Of a stretch of 64,000 nt of DNA, positions 10,435-20,500 are shown piece after piece. Location of the stretch: positions 992,001 through 1,056,000 of the forward strand of contig NZ_OCMZ01000002.1 of assembly GCF_900215485.1 (NCBI RefSeq), given 5' to 3'. A program made the translations under genes and the position numbers. Every line of letters begins with the position of its first letter. Positions within the stretch are counted from its first letter, which is position 1. The notes under the pieces are model-generated. The model saw only the letters and a program-made list of their open reading frames with translations, was not told the origin of the DNA and searched no databases. The stretch comes from Nitrosovibrio sp. Nv4. GTDB lineage: Bacteria > Pseudomonadota > Gammaproteobacteria > Burkholderiales > Nitrosomonadaceae.

Positions 10435-10662
10435 ATGGCGTTATATCAAGACCAGAGCTTTCTCATTCAATCCAGTCAGCCCCTTTTCGATCTGAAGAAC
10501 GCTCCTGGCGCCATCGCTACCGCTTCGGGAATTTATAGATGCAATGGATGTGGATGTGAAATAGCAGTCGAAAAAGGATATGAACTACCATCCCATGCCA
10601 AGCACGACCATGGATTCCAGTTTGGACCAGCGACTTGGCAACTCATCGTTGCGGCTATATAA
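10435..10662 (+). CDS. Small zinc-ribbon-like protein
   Basis: 75 residues from the ATG at 10435. A hydrophobic/neutral first half is followed by YRCNGCGCEIAVEKGYELPSHAKHDHGF and a closing W-Q-L-I-V-A. The CxxC plus histidine-rich segment suggests one bound metal. The layout (G-I-Y-R-C-x-G-C-G-x-E-I-A ... W-x-L-I-V) is that of a small protein family seen in many proteobacteria with no known function. It stands alone between phage debris and the tRNA fragment. Confidence 0.65.
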   Translation: MALYQDQSFLIQSSQPLFDLKNAPGAIATASGIYRCNGCGCEIAVEKGYELPSHAKHDHGFQFGPATWQLIVAAI

Positions 10663-10789
10663 CGGGGGCTTTAAACCAATGAATGACCAGTATGCCGAAT
10701 GTACGAGCAACGGAGTTACAGATCAAGAATCAATAGGGCTGATTTGAATCTAAGGGTTACAAAACGGTTACATTACCCAATAAAGCAAA

Positions 10790-10821
10790 AAGGAGTTACA
10801 AGCCTTCGCGTATAACTCCTT
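10790..10821. terminator. Bidirectional intrinsic terminator after tRNA 3' end
   Basis: A perfect 9-bp stem, AAGGAGTTA (10790-10798) and TAACTCCTT (10813-10821), with a 14-nt loop. The flanks CAATAAA and TTTTATTG extend the pairing, and there are T-rich tails on both strands. It lies just downstream, on the minus strand, of the tRNA 3' half at 10829-10874, so it is probably the original terminator of that tRNA gene. Confidence 0.75.
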
Positions 10822-10833
10822 GTTTTATTGGCA

Positions 10834-10874
10834 GGTCTGGCTGGACTCGAACCAGCGGCCAAGGGATTATGAGT
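10834..10874 (-). repeat. tRNA(CAU) 3'-half fragment, attachment-site-like (left copy)
   Basis: On the minus strand this is the 3' half of a tRNA from anticodon loop (CTCATAA, anticodon CAT) through a perfect T-arm (GCTGG TTCGAGT CCAGC) to CCA at 10829-10831. It is 40/41 identical to the copy at 59355-59395. The 5' half of a tRNA is absent on the high-coordinate side, so it is not a working gene. Breaks in the anticodon loop are typical of tyrosine-integrase attachment sites. Confidence 0.8.
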
Positions 10875-11776
10875 CGGAGTCAATCAATACTTCACAGCAA
10901 TCCGCAACAAATCAAAACAATTGAATCAATAGCTTATTACATCAAGCATGTTGCTACTGATTGTATTTTATTGCAGGTTTTTATAGGCAAGTGCCCCATC
11001 ATTGCCCCCTCGCAGATGGGGCATTGGTTTGCCGATGCTTACCTCGCTATCTAGGGGCGGGAGGGGCGTCTCAAAAAGACATGGAAATCAATTCAGGCTT
11101 ATATCGCCTGTTTCTCTATTTCTTTTTAGCTGTATTTTTACCTGTTTTATTCCTTGTTAAATGAGATCCTTCGCCTTTTCATTTTTCCGCATATGCTTAT
11201 GGAGTCGCCGATTACCCTCCACGGTAGGTAGTTATATCGAATATGTATTATTGATAACGTATTTTTTATCGGCCTTATGCAACAGCATTCTAGGTTAGCC
11301 TTGATTAGTTTTAAACTAGCAATCAGGCATGGGCAATTCCGAATCGCCTCATGTCTTTGCAGTTCCTCTTGCCTTGTTTATGGTTTCTACTAGCTCCTGT
11401 ACTCGTTTTCCATCCTTGCTAAATAGATATTCAAGGCTAGAGGTCAATTATATCGAGCGCATCGAATATATCATCACGCGTCAACTCATCGGTATGGCTG
11501 GCTTGATTTCCAATCCACTTAACTGCATTCAAATAAGAAAATAGTTTTCCATCATGTGTATTTGAATCATTAATGCGTTGGCCCAGGCTTAGACGAACGC
11601 TATCTCCATTTTTTCTACTGCACCGTGTAGCTAATTACTGGGAGCAGGTCAGAACTACTACAATTTATTGAACGGCTCCATTTAGTGCGACTACGGCGTA
11701 AGCCAGCTTACTGGCGTGTTTATTAATTCACATTCCTTTTATGACCGACCGTTTCCTTCTACCCCAATTAGCCCAA
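10875..11776. other. Gene-free stretch with attP-arm-like repeats
   Basis: No convincing protein gene in about 900 bp. At 10990-11023 it has GTGCCCC, TTGCCCC and an inverted GGGGCA, a clustered arrangement like integrase arm-binding sites. A matching AGTGCCC pair is found inside the other end of the island at 21369-21386. The rest is AT-rich with only short open frames. Confidence 0.5.
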
Positions 11777-13504
11777 TTAAATAATCGTTTTGCGTGAACA
11801 AAAGTGATTAAAAGGATCTCTCGCATGAGTTTGTTTTATTCTTACCAGTTCTTCATAACTTTTATCGAAATAGGTTTTGGTAGGCACCGAGCTGTCTTTG
11901 AAACTGATAAAGGCACCTGAGGTATTGGGAATATCGTAATCGCGACAAACATCCACCCAGTCAAGCGCACGGTTTACACGGGTGTGCACTTCGTTGTTCT
12001 GGTCTTTCTTCTTTTGTTCATCAGTTTCGTTCCACCAGGTTTGGTACTGTATGGTGAATAGCTTATCCTTGTAAGGAAAGGCGCTTTTTGTTTTCTGCTC
12101 TGGGGTAATCACATGCTGATAGTAGTTTCCGGTGATGGCACCCAGAGTAATATAGGTAAACAGTCCCAAACTTTCGTTGCCGGGTAGTACGAGCGGAGAG
12201 GTGAGACTCTCCAAGAGCTTATAACATCCTTCTTCGCCAAGACCCTGTGCATCAACGAGGCGCGAGGTGATTTTATGAGGCGCTGGTTGATCCTCATCAG
12301 GAGGAAACGGCAATCCTTCCAATCCCCGCATCAGGAGATCCACGTTGTGAAACGAATAGCGATCCCAAGAGCTCATCAAGTGATCACCATAGGGCACGTG
12401 CTTGTTGCCGTTGCCCTTGGGACTGTTGTACTTTCTCCCGGCCCTGCCAGGAATGACAAGCTTACCGCCGGATCCGAAATGTTTATGTTTAAACTCCGTC
12501 AGGCTGTTTTCATCTCCTTCCCAGTAGCCATACATCACACAGTTGTGACTTACGGTAGGAGGATCAAATGGCGCATTTTCGGGAGCATGCTTAGCAGTGA
12601 TTTTCAAATTGGTTCCGACCAGTTGATTGGCTTCCGGACCGGTAGAAGCAATGATTTCTTCCCAAGCTTTCAATATGGTAAGAGTGGAGGTAGGTGCTGA
12701 GCTGCGTATGGCAAATACCTTGTCTTCAGGCACATAATGCAGTTCGTTCCACTGGATCTCAAACTTGATCATCTCCCAAGGCAGCTCAAAGGTTTCGATC
12801 ACAAACTCAGTAACAATGCCATAGCTGAAACCACCACCGCCCTTAATCGCCCACAGCAGTTCTCTTTCCTCCTTAAGCAGTTTTTTTTCTTCCTCAGACA
12901 GTTCTTCTTCCCGATGAGAATTTCTGTCCATACGCAATTCGCGTATGGTGCCATCACCAAGCACTACGGTCGCACCTACCACACGCTCGCAGCACATACC
13001 ATGCTTGCGGGTCCATGGGCCCCAACCTCCGCCCATCGTATAACCAGCTATGCAAACGGTGCCACAAGTACCATGCGGAATCATGACGTCTTTTTTTGCC
13101 AGTTCCGTAGTGAGTTCCTTAAATGGTGTACCGGGTTGCACGCAGACCACCTGAGGTTTTGAACCAACTTCGACCCAGCCAATTTTATTCATTGGCGAGA
13201 GATCAAGGAGAATAGTATCAGTACCAGAACATTCACCTTCATGGTCGTGGCCGCCCGAGCGCACCCGCAAGGGCAGAGCAAGCTTGCTCGCAAATTTAAC
13301 CGCCACACTTACCTGTTCGGTAGTAGTACATAGCACAATGGCGGCTGGCATAAACCGAAACCTGGTGTTGAAAATCTCGCGGCGTTCATCGTACTTTTCC
13401 CCATTTTCTTCCTTATTTTCCAGAGAAAGAATTATAGGAGTCTTCACTTTAGCTAAGTAGTAAGCCGTTCTGAGAGCTTCTCTGAGTTCAAGAGTAACAT
13501 TCAT
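11777..13504 (-). CDS. FAD-linked oxidoreductase, berberine-bridge-enzyme type
   Basis: 575 residues. The PCMH-type FAD domain shows RVRSGGHDHEG, whose histidine is the usual covalent FAD attachment, and PHGTCGTVCIAGYTMGGGWG, where the Cys of GTCGTV aligns with the second covalent flavin link of BBE enzymes. The C-terminal BBE motif is RDPFNHFCSRKTI. The family oxidises sugars, alcohols or alkaloids with oxygen or another acceptor. There is no signal peptide, and a highly charged KEENGEKYDERRE insert lies near the N terminus. Substrate unknown. Confidence 0.87.
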   Translation of the reverse strand: MNVTLELREALRTAYYLAKVKTPIILSLENKEENGEKYDERREIFNTRFRFMPAAIVLCTTTEQVSVAVKFASKLALPLRVRSGGHDHEGECSGTDTILLDLSPMNKIGWVEVGSKPQVVCVQPGTPFKELTTELAKKDVMIPHGTCGTVCIAGYTMGGGWGPWTRKHGMCCERVVGATVVLGDGTIRELRMDRNSHREEELSEEEKKLLKEERELLWAIKGGGGFSYGIVTEFVIETFELPWEMIKFEIQWNELHYVPEDKVFAIRSSAPTSTLTILKAWEEIIASTGPEANQLVGTNLKITAKHAPENAPFDPPTVSHNCVMYGYWEGDENSLTEFKHKHFGSGGKLVIPGRAGRKYNSPKGNGNKHVPYGDHLMSSWDRYSFHNVDLLMRGLEGLPFPPDEDQPAPHKITSRLVDAQGLGEEGCYKLLESLTSPLVLPGNESLGLFTYITLGAITGNYYQHVITPEQKTKSAFPYKDKLFTIQYQTWWNETDEQKKKDQNNEVHTRVNRALDWVDVCRDYDIPNTSGAFISFKDSSVPTKTYFDKSYEELVRIKQTHARDPFNHFCSRKTII

Positions 13505-13675
13505 GTTATTTATTAGTTATTAAATTCGTGAGTTGAGCAAACAGCCAGTTTTACTGGACCGTAGCAGAATGTTGCTGCACCGGGTCCTGTTTGAGCAGAG
13601 ACTATAGGAATAGTAATGGCGGGCTACTTCTCGTGCCTGCGCACCAGGCCTAAAGTCCTAATGGTCTAAAAGGAC

Positions 13676-14701
13676 TTAACCCAGGCTTTGTTCTAACCAT
13701 GCTGTGCCTGAGACGAAATCGTTATCAAACAAGCCCTCGCAACTTGCGACGCCCTCATATACATCCGCTCCATCGTCTACGAATAATTGGTTCGGCATCA
13801 AGCTAGTGACTACAAACGACGCGGTCAACTGGGGGCTATTAATCTCGACTCGAAATTGCAAATAATATTCGAGGCGTTTCTCGCTTATTAAAGGTGATCC
13901 GAGTGGCGTGGTAGAACTCTTCACAAATATGGTCCTGCCATCCGGCCACAACACAGTAACGTTCGATCCCATTGCTACGTTTTCCATGGGCTTAACGCCA
14001 ATATTTGTATAGTTCGAGAGGTGCACACCATTACTCAGTTGCATATCCTGTAATACCCAAATTACAGGCGTGCCATCTTTGTTGGAAAAAAAGCCGTACT
14101 CGTGATCCATCCAAGTCATTCCTGTGACGGCCAATTTCTCCGCTCCGATAGTAAGGAGGCCTGAGGCTTTAAGCCGAGTAAGGGAATAGTAGTAGTTGTT
14201 CTTTGTAAGTGGTGTCGTGCCCTCTGGGTTGACCTCAAAGCAACCAGTTCCCCAAACAAGCAGAGGGGGGCCTTCCTGGTAAAGCTGGAGATTAAGTTTG
14301 CATGGTGTAGAAGTGGTACGGTCTACAAAAGTGGCCTTAACATCCATATTTAGGGGATTGTTATCGATGGCCTGCATCGATATCGCACCATCATCCTGCT
14401 TCTCAATGGAGCCGCCCAAGTTCACATACCAGGGTTTTGTGATGTCGGATTCTGCCCAACCGGAAGGCAACGCTGCAACAACGTTGACTTTCTGATAGTG
14501 GCACTGTCTCTCTACATCGATGATTGCTATTTGAGTGAAGCCATAAGGCGGCGTGCCCGTCGCATTTATCTCAAAACCAAATTTGCGTCCACACTCGGTT
14601 AATAGAGAGCCCGTGTGCCACCACCACTCCGTGGGTGCGCCTTTATGGGCATACTGATCTTTAGGAAGTGAGATTACGGGGCTATCTGGTTTTAATGACA
14701 T
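13676..14701 (-). CDS. AttH/CrtC-type lipocalin-like protein
   Basis: 341 residues. The N-terminal pattern YAHKGAPTEWWWHTGSL and the later MTWMDHEYGFF match the AttH / hydroxyneurosporene-synthase-like fold (tandem lipocalin-like barrels). Family members include carotenoid 1,2-hydratase and proteins beside secondary-metabolite genes. No signal peptide is seen. It shares its strand with the flavoprotein downstream (about 170 bp gap), so they may be co-transcribed. Confidence 0.82.
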   Translation of the reverse strand: MSLKPDSPVISLPKDQYAHKGAPTEWWWHTGSLLTECGRKFGFEINATGTPPYGFTQIAIIDVERQCHYQKVNVVAALPSGWAESDITKPWYVNLGGSIEKQDDGAISMQAIDNNPLNMDVKATFVDRTTSTPCKLNLQLYQEGPPLLVWGTGCFEVNPEGTTPLTKNNYYYSLTRLKASGLLTIGAEKLAVTGMTWMDHEYGFFSNKDGTPVIWVLQDMQLSNGVHLSNYTNIGVKPMENVAMGSNVTVLWPDGRTIFVKSSTTPLGSPLISEKRLEYYLQFRVEINSPQLTASFVVTSLMPNQLFVDDGADVYEGVASCEGLFDNDFVSGTAWLEQSLG

Positions 14702-15329
14702 TATTACGCTCCGAAATTTAATGTTCGCTGCAGCAAGGGATAGTTAGGGCATTTGCACAGTTAAAGAATGCTTAACAATATAGATAGTTATGCCTTCTAA
14801 CTCCAAGTAAAGCTTTCACGGTGAGCCACCGTTTGCCTTCCTTTTCGCATGGGCGATTGGTTTTATGAGCACAAGTGGAAACTCGACGCGTTAGCCCAAC
14901 TGAGTATAAGCTCTAACTCAAACTCAGCAAGCTGTAAATTCTTACAGCTATTTCTCCATCAATATATCTCCGACAATGTACTGCGTCTTATGTCATTGTC
15001 GTGATTGTTAGGATCTTGGTAGTCAATTTGAAGTGAGTCTCCATGTTAAGTTTTTACATGGAGCAGTGATTTAGGGAAGAGCAGAATTGGAATTTGCATG
15101 AAGGAGAAGTTGACGACCGTTACTGGTGACATTAATCGTAAGCACAGTAGATATTTTTCCGCCGCTAGCCATCCGGTTGCGGACAGTGCTGAGGTTTAAA
15201 GGGAATTGCAAAAAAACCAGTTCCCGTCCCACTAAGTCGAGGGGAGTGAAATCCGGCAATGTGATGAAAAGCTAAGTCTTGATAATTCACTACCCTCTTT
15301 TGAATTAAACAAGAAGAACAGGAAAAACT
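14702..15329. other. Divergent intergenic region with possible tiny gene
   Basis: Lies between the minus-strand AttH-like gene and the plus-strand cytochrome gene, so it should carry both promoters. A 62-residue minus-strand frame at 15071-15259 (starts MPDFTPLDLVGRELVFLQF) has protein-like composition, and an 8-bp hairpin, CTCCATGT/ACATGGAG at 15039-15063, follows its stop. This is too little to call a gene with confidence. Confidence 0.35.
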
Positions 15330-17153
15330 ATGAAATCCATTTTAGGTTTAATGTTTCGCGCACTAATCTTTATCTGTATTAGCTTAAGCGCGCTGTTACC
15401 TGCGTATGCTGCTGAAGATACAGACTCCTTTACCTCTATAGATTCTATTTCATATTTTCAGGCTGCTATTAAGGATGCTGAATACTGTTCAATGACCCTT
15501 GCGGGGGGAGAACTCACTCCCATCAACAGCCGGACCGGCAAGGCGTTGAGTAATGCCGCAATGCTTTGTCCAGACATGTTCTCTTGGAAACTTTTTGCTG
15601 AGGCGATTCACGCTAAATTTTGGTCAAACTGGGCTGACGAGACAAACAATTGGCCAAGCGAGCCTTATGCGCTTTGCAAAACTGGCCAGTCCCCCGACAC
15701 ATATGAGCCTGGTTGTTGCATGCCCGGAGCCGGAGCTAAAAATAATTCTGTTCATTGTCCCGTATACCCAGGTAGCCAGTATGAGGCAACACTTAAAAGC
15801 CTGACTCGGGGGCTACCGGAAGAGGCGCATAAGTTGGCTCGCGATCCCGTCTTACGGCGTAATACCCGTTTGCCATTCCATGATTCACTCACACCTATTG
15901 GTCGTGCTGGTAGACTCGGTAGACTCAAATCCATGAAGGGCGATACTGCCGCACCTACTTCATGTTCAGAACACCTGGTAGCAGAAATCGTCAAGAAATT
16001 TAACCCCACTGATGCGGAAAGTACTGGCAGGGTCATCCGCCAGACCAATGCTGAGTTGACGGTCCGTAACCGTGAATTTCATGACTACCTCTTCGCAAAC
16101 AATTTATATAACGCTAACGGCGTCCTAGAGGTGTTCGCTGCTAACCAGATAAATATGCAGGAGGAGAGGCCTTACCGTCGTGCTAATCAATCATCTAAGG
16201 ATGGAAAACCTGGTTCACTTTACCGGGTGGATTTACCACCTGATGCTGTAATGATCAAGAGTAACTGGTTGCACCAAGATCTGGCTAAAGCATTGGGATT
16301 GCCAAGTGATCAAAAACAGTACATTAGCAAATTTTTACAGACCGAGATTGACCTGAAAGCGCTCGGCATCAGCAAGACAGATCAGACGTGCAACCTTGAG
16401 GGGATCCATCACTTAGTAGCATTTCATATTTCCTCAAAAGACATTCCCAATTGGGTTTGGGCCACCTTCGAACACGTCAACTTGCCAGGTCGTTGCGATA
16501 TTACTGGTTGCAATGATGCTTACGGTTATGCGAGCGGCGACAACAATCGTCCAACGGCGACTGCAGCCAATTATGTCAAACCGAATCAGCGTTCAGATGG
16601 GTTGAATTCAAGCAGTACTATCTTCGATTCAGGAAAAACTTATCCTCTCGAAAAGATCCGGCCAGAATGGAATGAGCTCCTTGTCAAATTAAGTATCGGC
16701 ACCGGCACCAGCACTAGTGAGGTTGAGCCTGATCCTGAAGATATGGCTTGGCGTAATTTTCGCCTCAAGGGGTCGCAAGTAGAGTTTGTTAACTCAGTCG
16801 GTCAATCGACGCTATTGGGCAATTCGGTTACCGAGGGGGGCTTTATGGATGGCTCAAGCTGTATCAGCTGTCACGCCAGAGCAGGTGCAGCGGCAGAAAC
16901 AATCAATCCCCCTCCCCTCTCAGTATTCGAACGAAGCCTGACCAATTTTGGGTATGCGCGCAGTCATCATGGCATTCCTAATCCCTTCTGGTTTTACAAC
17001 GATATCAACCGTGGGCCAAAAATGCTGGTCATGCAAACAGACTTTGTTTGGGGGTTCCTCAATGCGAAAGGCATCTGCCGAAACATGAAGAAACAGGATG
17101 GCTCGATCGGCCCGGTCTGCGACAAGCTTGGAGCAGGGAAGGAGGAATTTTAG
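15330..17153 (+). CDS. Exported mono-heme c-type cytochrome family protein
   Basis: 607 residues with a Sec signal peptide ending LLPAYA|AE. One heme c site, CISCH, is at residues 511-515 near the C terminus. Around residues 370-385 it has WVWATFEHVN and a paired-cysteine segment GRCDITGCNDAYG. Several other cysteine pairs (CCMPG, SVHC) suggest disulfides, consistent with a periplasmic location. It is probably an electron-accepting partner or an oxidase with an internal heme. It ends in a strong terminator. No close named family is recognised. Confidence 0.75.
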   Translation: MKSILGLMFRALIFICISLSALLPAYAAEDTDSFTSIDSISYFQAAIKDAEYCSMTLAGGELTPINSRTGKALSNAAMLCPDMFSWKLFAEAIHAKFWSNWADETNNWPSEPYALCKTGQSPDTYEPGCCMPGAGAKNNSVHCPVYPGSQYEATLKSLTRGLPEEAHKLARDPVLRRNTRLPFHDSLTPIGRAGRLGRLKSMKGDTAAPTSCSEHLVAEIVKKFNPTDAESTGRVIRQTNAELTVRNREFHDYLFANNLYNANGVLEVFAANQINMQEERPYRRANQSSKDGKPGSLYRVDLPPDAVMIKSNWLHQDLAKALGLPSDQKQYISKFLQTEIDLKALGISKTDQTCNLEGIHHLVAFHISSKDIPNWVWATFEHVNLPGRCDITGCNDAYGYASGDNNRPTATAANYVKPNQRSDGLNSSSTIFDSGKTYPLEKIRPEWNELLVKLSIGTGTSTSEVEPDPEDMAWRNFRLKGSQVEFVNSVGQSTLLGNSVTEGGFMDGSSCISCHARAGAAAETINPPPLSVFERSLTNFGYARSHHGIPNPFWFYNDINRGPKMLVMQTDFVWGFLNAKGICRNMKKQDGSIGPVCDKLGAGKEEF

Positions 17154-17214
17154 CTAAGTTAGAAAATCTCTTTTTCTGTTCAATCAGTAAGAATCTACCG
17201 AAAGCTCTCTGGAA

Positions 17215-17240
17215 TAACAGGCCCTTTGTAGGGCCTGTTA
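17215..17240 (+). terminator. Hairpin terminator after the cytochrome gene
   Basis: A perfect 10-bp stem, TAACAGGCCC / GGGCCTGTTA, with a 6-nt loop, 61 bp after the stop at 17153. There is no long T-run, so termination strength is uncertain. Confidence 0.6.
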
Positions 17241-17248
17241 AACAAACC

Positions 17249-17284
17249 TGATCTCTCACTAGGGCTAGCCCTAGTGAGAGATCA
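17249..17284. repeat. 36-bp perfect palindrome
   Basis: Both halves read TGATCTCTCACTAGGGCT, joined with no spacer at 17266/17267. It sits 8 bp after the preceding hairpin and between convergent genes, so it may be a second terminator or a binding site for a dimeric protein. Confidence 0.85.
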
Positions 17285-17582
17285 TTTAACCCCCCTAAAA
17301 GCCTATCATTAGACACATTTTTGACTTCTGATTGGACCTCTATCACATCATCTTTAATCCGTGTGAGAGCAAATGATCATTGGCTACGCGAGAAACTTCA
17401 ACTATCGATCAAACGGCCGGTTTCGAGGCGCAGCTCAAGGAACTTGAAGGTATCAAGTGTTAAAAAATCTTCCGGGAATAGACATCATCGCTTGGCGTTC
17501 GTCCACAGCTAGAAACGACGGCACTGGAGTTCATGCGGGAAAGTAGCCATCGAACAAGGTCCTTTCACGTCCTATTTAATCC

Positions 17583-20500
17583 TCACGAAATAGCGACAAA
17601 TCTCGCCTCCGATGGCACGCCCTGGTTGTTCACGACAAAGAGCATGTAAAACCCCGGTGGGGCAATATTGCCATTGGCTGGGGCGGCGGTTTCCAGGGTG
17701 GTTGCCGTGCGCGAGTTGATGGGCAGCTTGATGTAGCGCTGCCCCGCGTCGGTATGGTGCGTGACGGAAATGGGTGCAATCAGCGCGACGCTGCCAATAT
17801 TTGCTGCCTGCGGCGTTTCGACCGAGAAAGTAGTGCCATAGGTCACGCTGGGCGGTGCGGTCGAAATGATAGGACGTGCCCCTAGGCTCAGGTAGCCGGG
17901 CGAATACAACTCCAGGGTGTGCTGATCGGGATCAGCCGTGCCGGGCGCGACTCCTCCGGCGGCAAGAATCCTGCCGTCAGGCAGGAGAATACATACCGAA
18001 TGATACTGGCGCGGGAAGTTCAGGGAAGCGCCGGGTGTCCATTCATCCGTATCCGGGTTGTAGGTTTCGACCGGAAGCACGGGCGTGGGGGACCATTTTT
18101 GACCATTGCTGTGGCCGCCAATGATGAGTATCCGGCCGGTGGGTAGTACCACCGCGTTGACATTGGTTCGTCCGAAATTCATGTCGGCGATGCGCCGCCA
18201 GGACGATCCTCCCACGCCGCCGCTGAATTCGATCACTTCGGCGGTAGCATTGTTGCGCGCCGTGGCCGGGCCGGATACGCCGCCGCCGAAGATGTACAGG
18301 CGGGTTCGCTCCGGTGAGGCAGTCGTGTCGATTGTGAGCAGGCTCATGCCCTCCTGCCGGTCGTAGAATTGCTCCTGCCCATAATCGGTCCAGCTGCCGC
18401 TAGTTGGCCCGCTCAAAGTCAGGTAAGCAGTTTGCGTTCCTGTCGCGCCCGCCCAGCCTGCGCGGGTGTAGAAGATTTCTCCTGATGGCAACAGGTGTAG
18501 CCCGGGATAAAGCTCCTCAAAGGTCCGATCCACTCCTGTTACCGGCGCCCAGCTTGTGCCGTCGTAGACCTCGACTTCCGCCGCAATGGGATGGCCACCG
18601 GAAAAAGCCAACACGCGTCCATCGCTCAGGCTGACCGCCGTCGGGTACCAGCGGGCATGAGCCATGCTGGCCGTGGCCGAGAATGCACCGGCATCCGGAT
18701 TGGTCGTGTCCGGCGTGAAGATGAAGCAGCGGTTATTGGTGTGCCCCGCGCCGTTGGTATCGCCGCCTACCACCAGCAGGCGGCCGTCCGGCAGGAATAT
18801 GTGGCCGGAACAGAAAAAATCTTCCGGAAGGGTAATGACACTCGGCATGATCTGTCTCGTTGTCGGGTCCCAGATGCGGCCTTCCAGGGGATAGTTTCTT
18901 TCCGCCGCTCCGGAAAAGAGCAGTACGTGGCCGGTATGCAGCAGCGCGCCATGAACCGTGAAGATGGGTGAGGGGTCAAGCAGTTCCCAGGAGTCCTCGC
19001 CATCGGCCCCGCAAGGGTGATGACCCACCTCGGGGCATTCGTGCATGCGCACATTGGGCAGCTGATAGCAGATCCGCTTCACCTCATCCTCGCTCAACTC
19101 CACTTCCTGGATGGCGCGCAATATCGCCGCCATGCCTTCCATCATGTGCATCTCGACGTGGCAGTGAATCAGGAAATCGCCCTGCAACTGGTATCTTTTG
19201 CATTCTCTCTGCCGATCCGGATAAGCGCTGTCGCATTCCCCGGAATGCTCATGCGAATGTTCGTGCTGGCCTCCGGAATGGGGAGATGGGTCGGATGCCT
19301 CCGATTCGAAACGGGAAGGGTGGGCATGGGTGTGTGCCCCGGCTCCTGCCGCATTCGCAGCACCGAGACGAGCCGGTTGGGCACGGCCTCCCTGCTGATT
19401 CCCCTCTTCTTCCGCGCCATGCTCGGGTTCATGGCCGGGCCCGTTCTGGCCATTCTCACGCGGCTTGCAGCAGCAATCCAGTGGAAGGGGTTCGAGAATG
19501 ACGCGCGGCACGATCGTGTCTGCGACGAAGGATTCAGCAGGGCCGAGCGAGCGAGTGTCAACCCACTCCGTCCCCCAACGCCAGCGCTGCCCGTGCAGAT
19601 GGAAATTGTGCCATACCATGCTCATGTCCAGGTTGAACACATACCAGCGTATGCGCTTGCCAGACTCGGCGACGATTGTGGGTGTATTCCCCACGAAGGT
19701 GCGGCCGTTGATGGCATAGGACTCCAGCCCCGCTCCCGCACGCTCGGTCACGGTATGCGGTTGGTTGCCTGCATGGTTCCAGGTGACCTCCGCCCCTACT
19801 CCCACCGTAACGTCATCCAGTTCAAAACGGGCGGGTGTGTCGAGGATATTGATGGTTGCTGTGAGGGGGCCTGTCGCCGTGACACGCACTCGTCCCTGCA
19901 TTGGATGAAAACGGCAGTAGTATTCAAACGTGCCTTCCTCATTAAAGGTGTGTGCAAAGGTATCGCCGGGGTTGAGGGTATCGCTGTCGAAGGCTGCTTC
20001 AGCAATATCGACATTCGCGGTAAGGCGATGGAAGAAAATGGGAACTTCGAGGTCCACCTTCTCGCAATGGGGATCACGGACGATAATGCCGCCGAATAGC
20101 CCACGCTTGACGACCTCCTCGATATGCATATGGTGGTCGTGAAAAGGCCAGCAGCCAATCGTATCTTCCCTGGCATCGAAGATATAGCACCACTGCTCAC
20201 CGGGGCAAATGGCATCGCTGCGGTTGGGACCGTCATATTCCTGCACGCCAAAGGGCCACGATCCGTCCGAGTCGATGCCATAGTGCAGGCCATGGACGTG
20301 CAGGCTGTGCGGCTCGATGTCGCCGTTGAGCACATGCACGTAGAGCCTTTCGCCAGGCTGCGTGTAAATCACCGTTCCCGGAATGCGCCGCTCCACCCGC
20401 GGCTCATTGGTATCGGCGGCAATGAGCGGATCGTCCTTGAGTATGGTATAGGCTCCATCGAGGTATTCCCGGTAGACCAGGGCGTTGAGCGTGCGCCGAT

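Noticed and set aside
10829-10910. Complete tRNA gene
   Set aside because: Only the anticodon loop to CCA is present; no 5' acceptor or D-arm on the expected side. Same at 59350-59395.
10869-11544. Short plus-strand frames (61-71 residues)
   Set aside because: Low-complexity, no ribosome sites, and they cross the tRNA fragment or the arm repeats.
19017-20099. 360-residue plus-strand open frame
   Set aside because: Exact antisense of the copper-oxidase fusion; no family-like motifs and an implausible composition.
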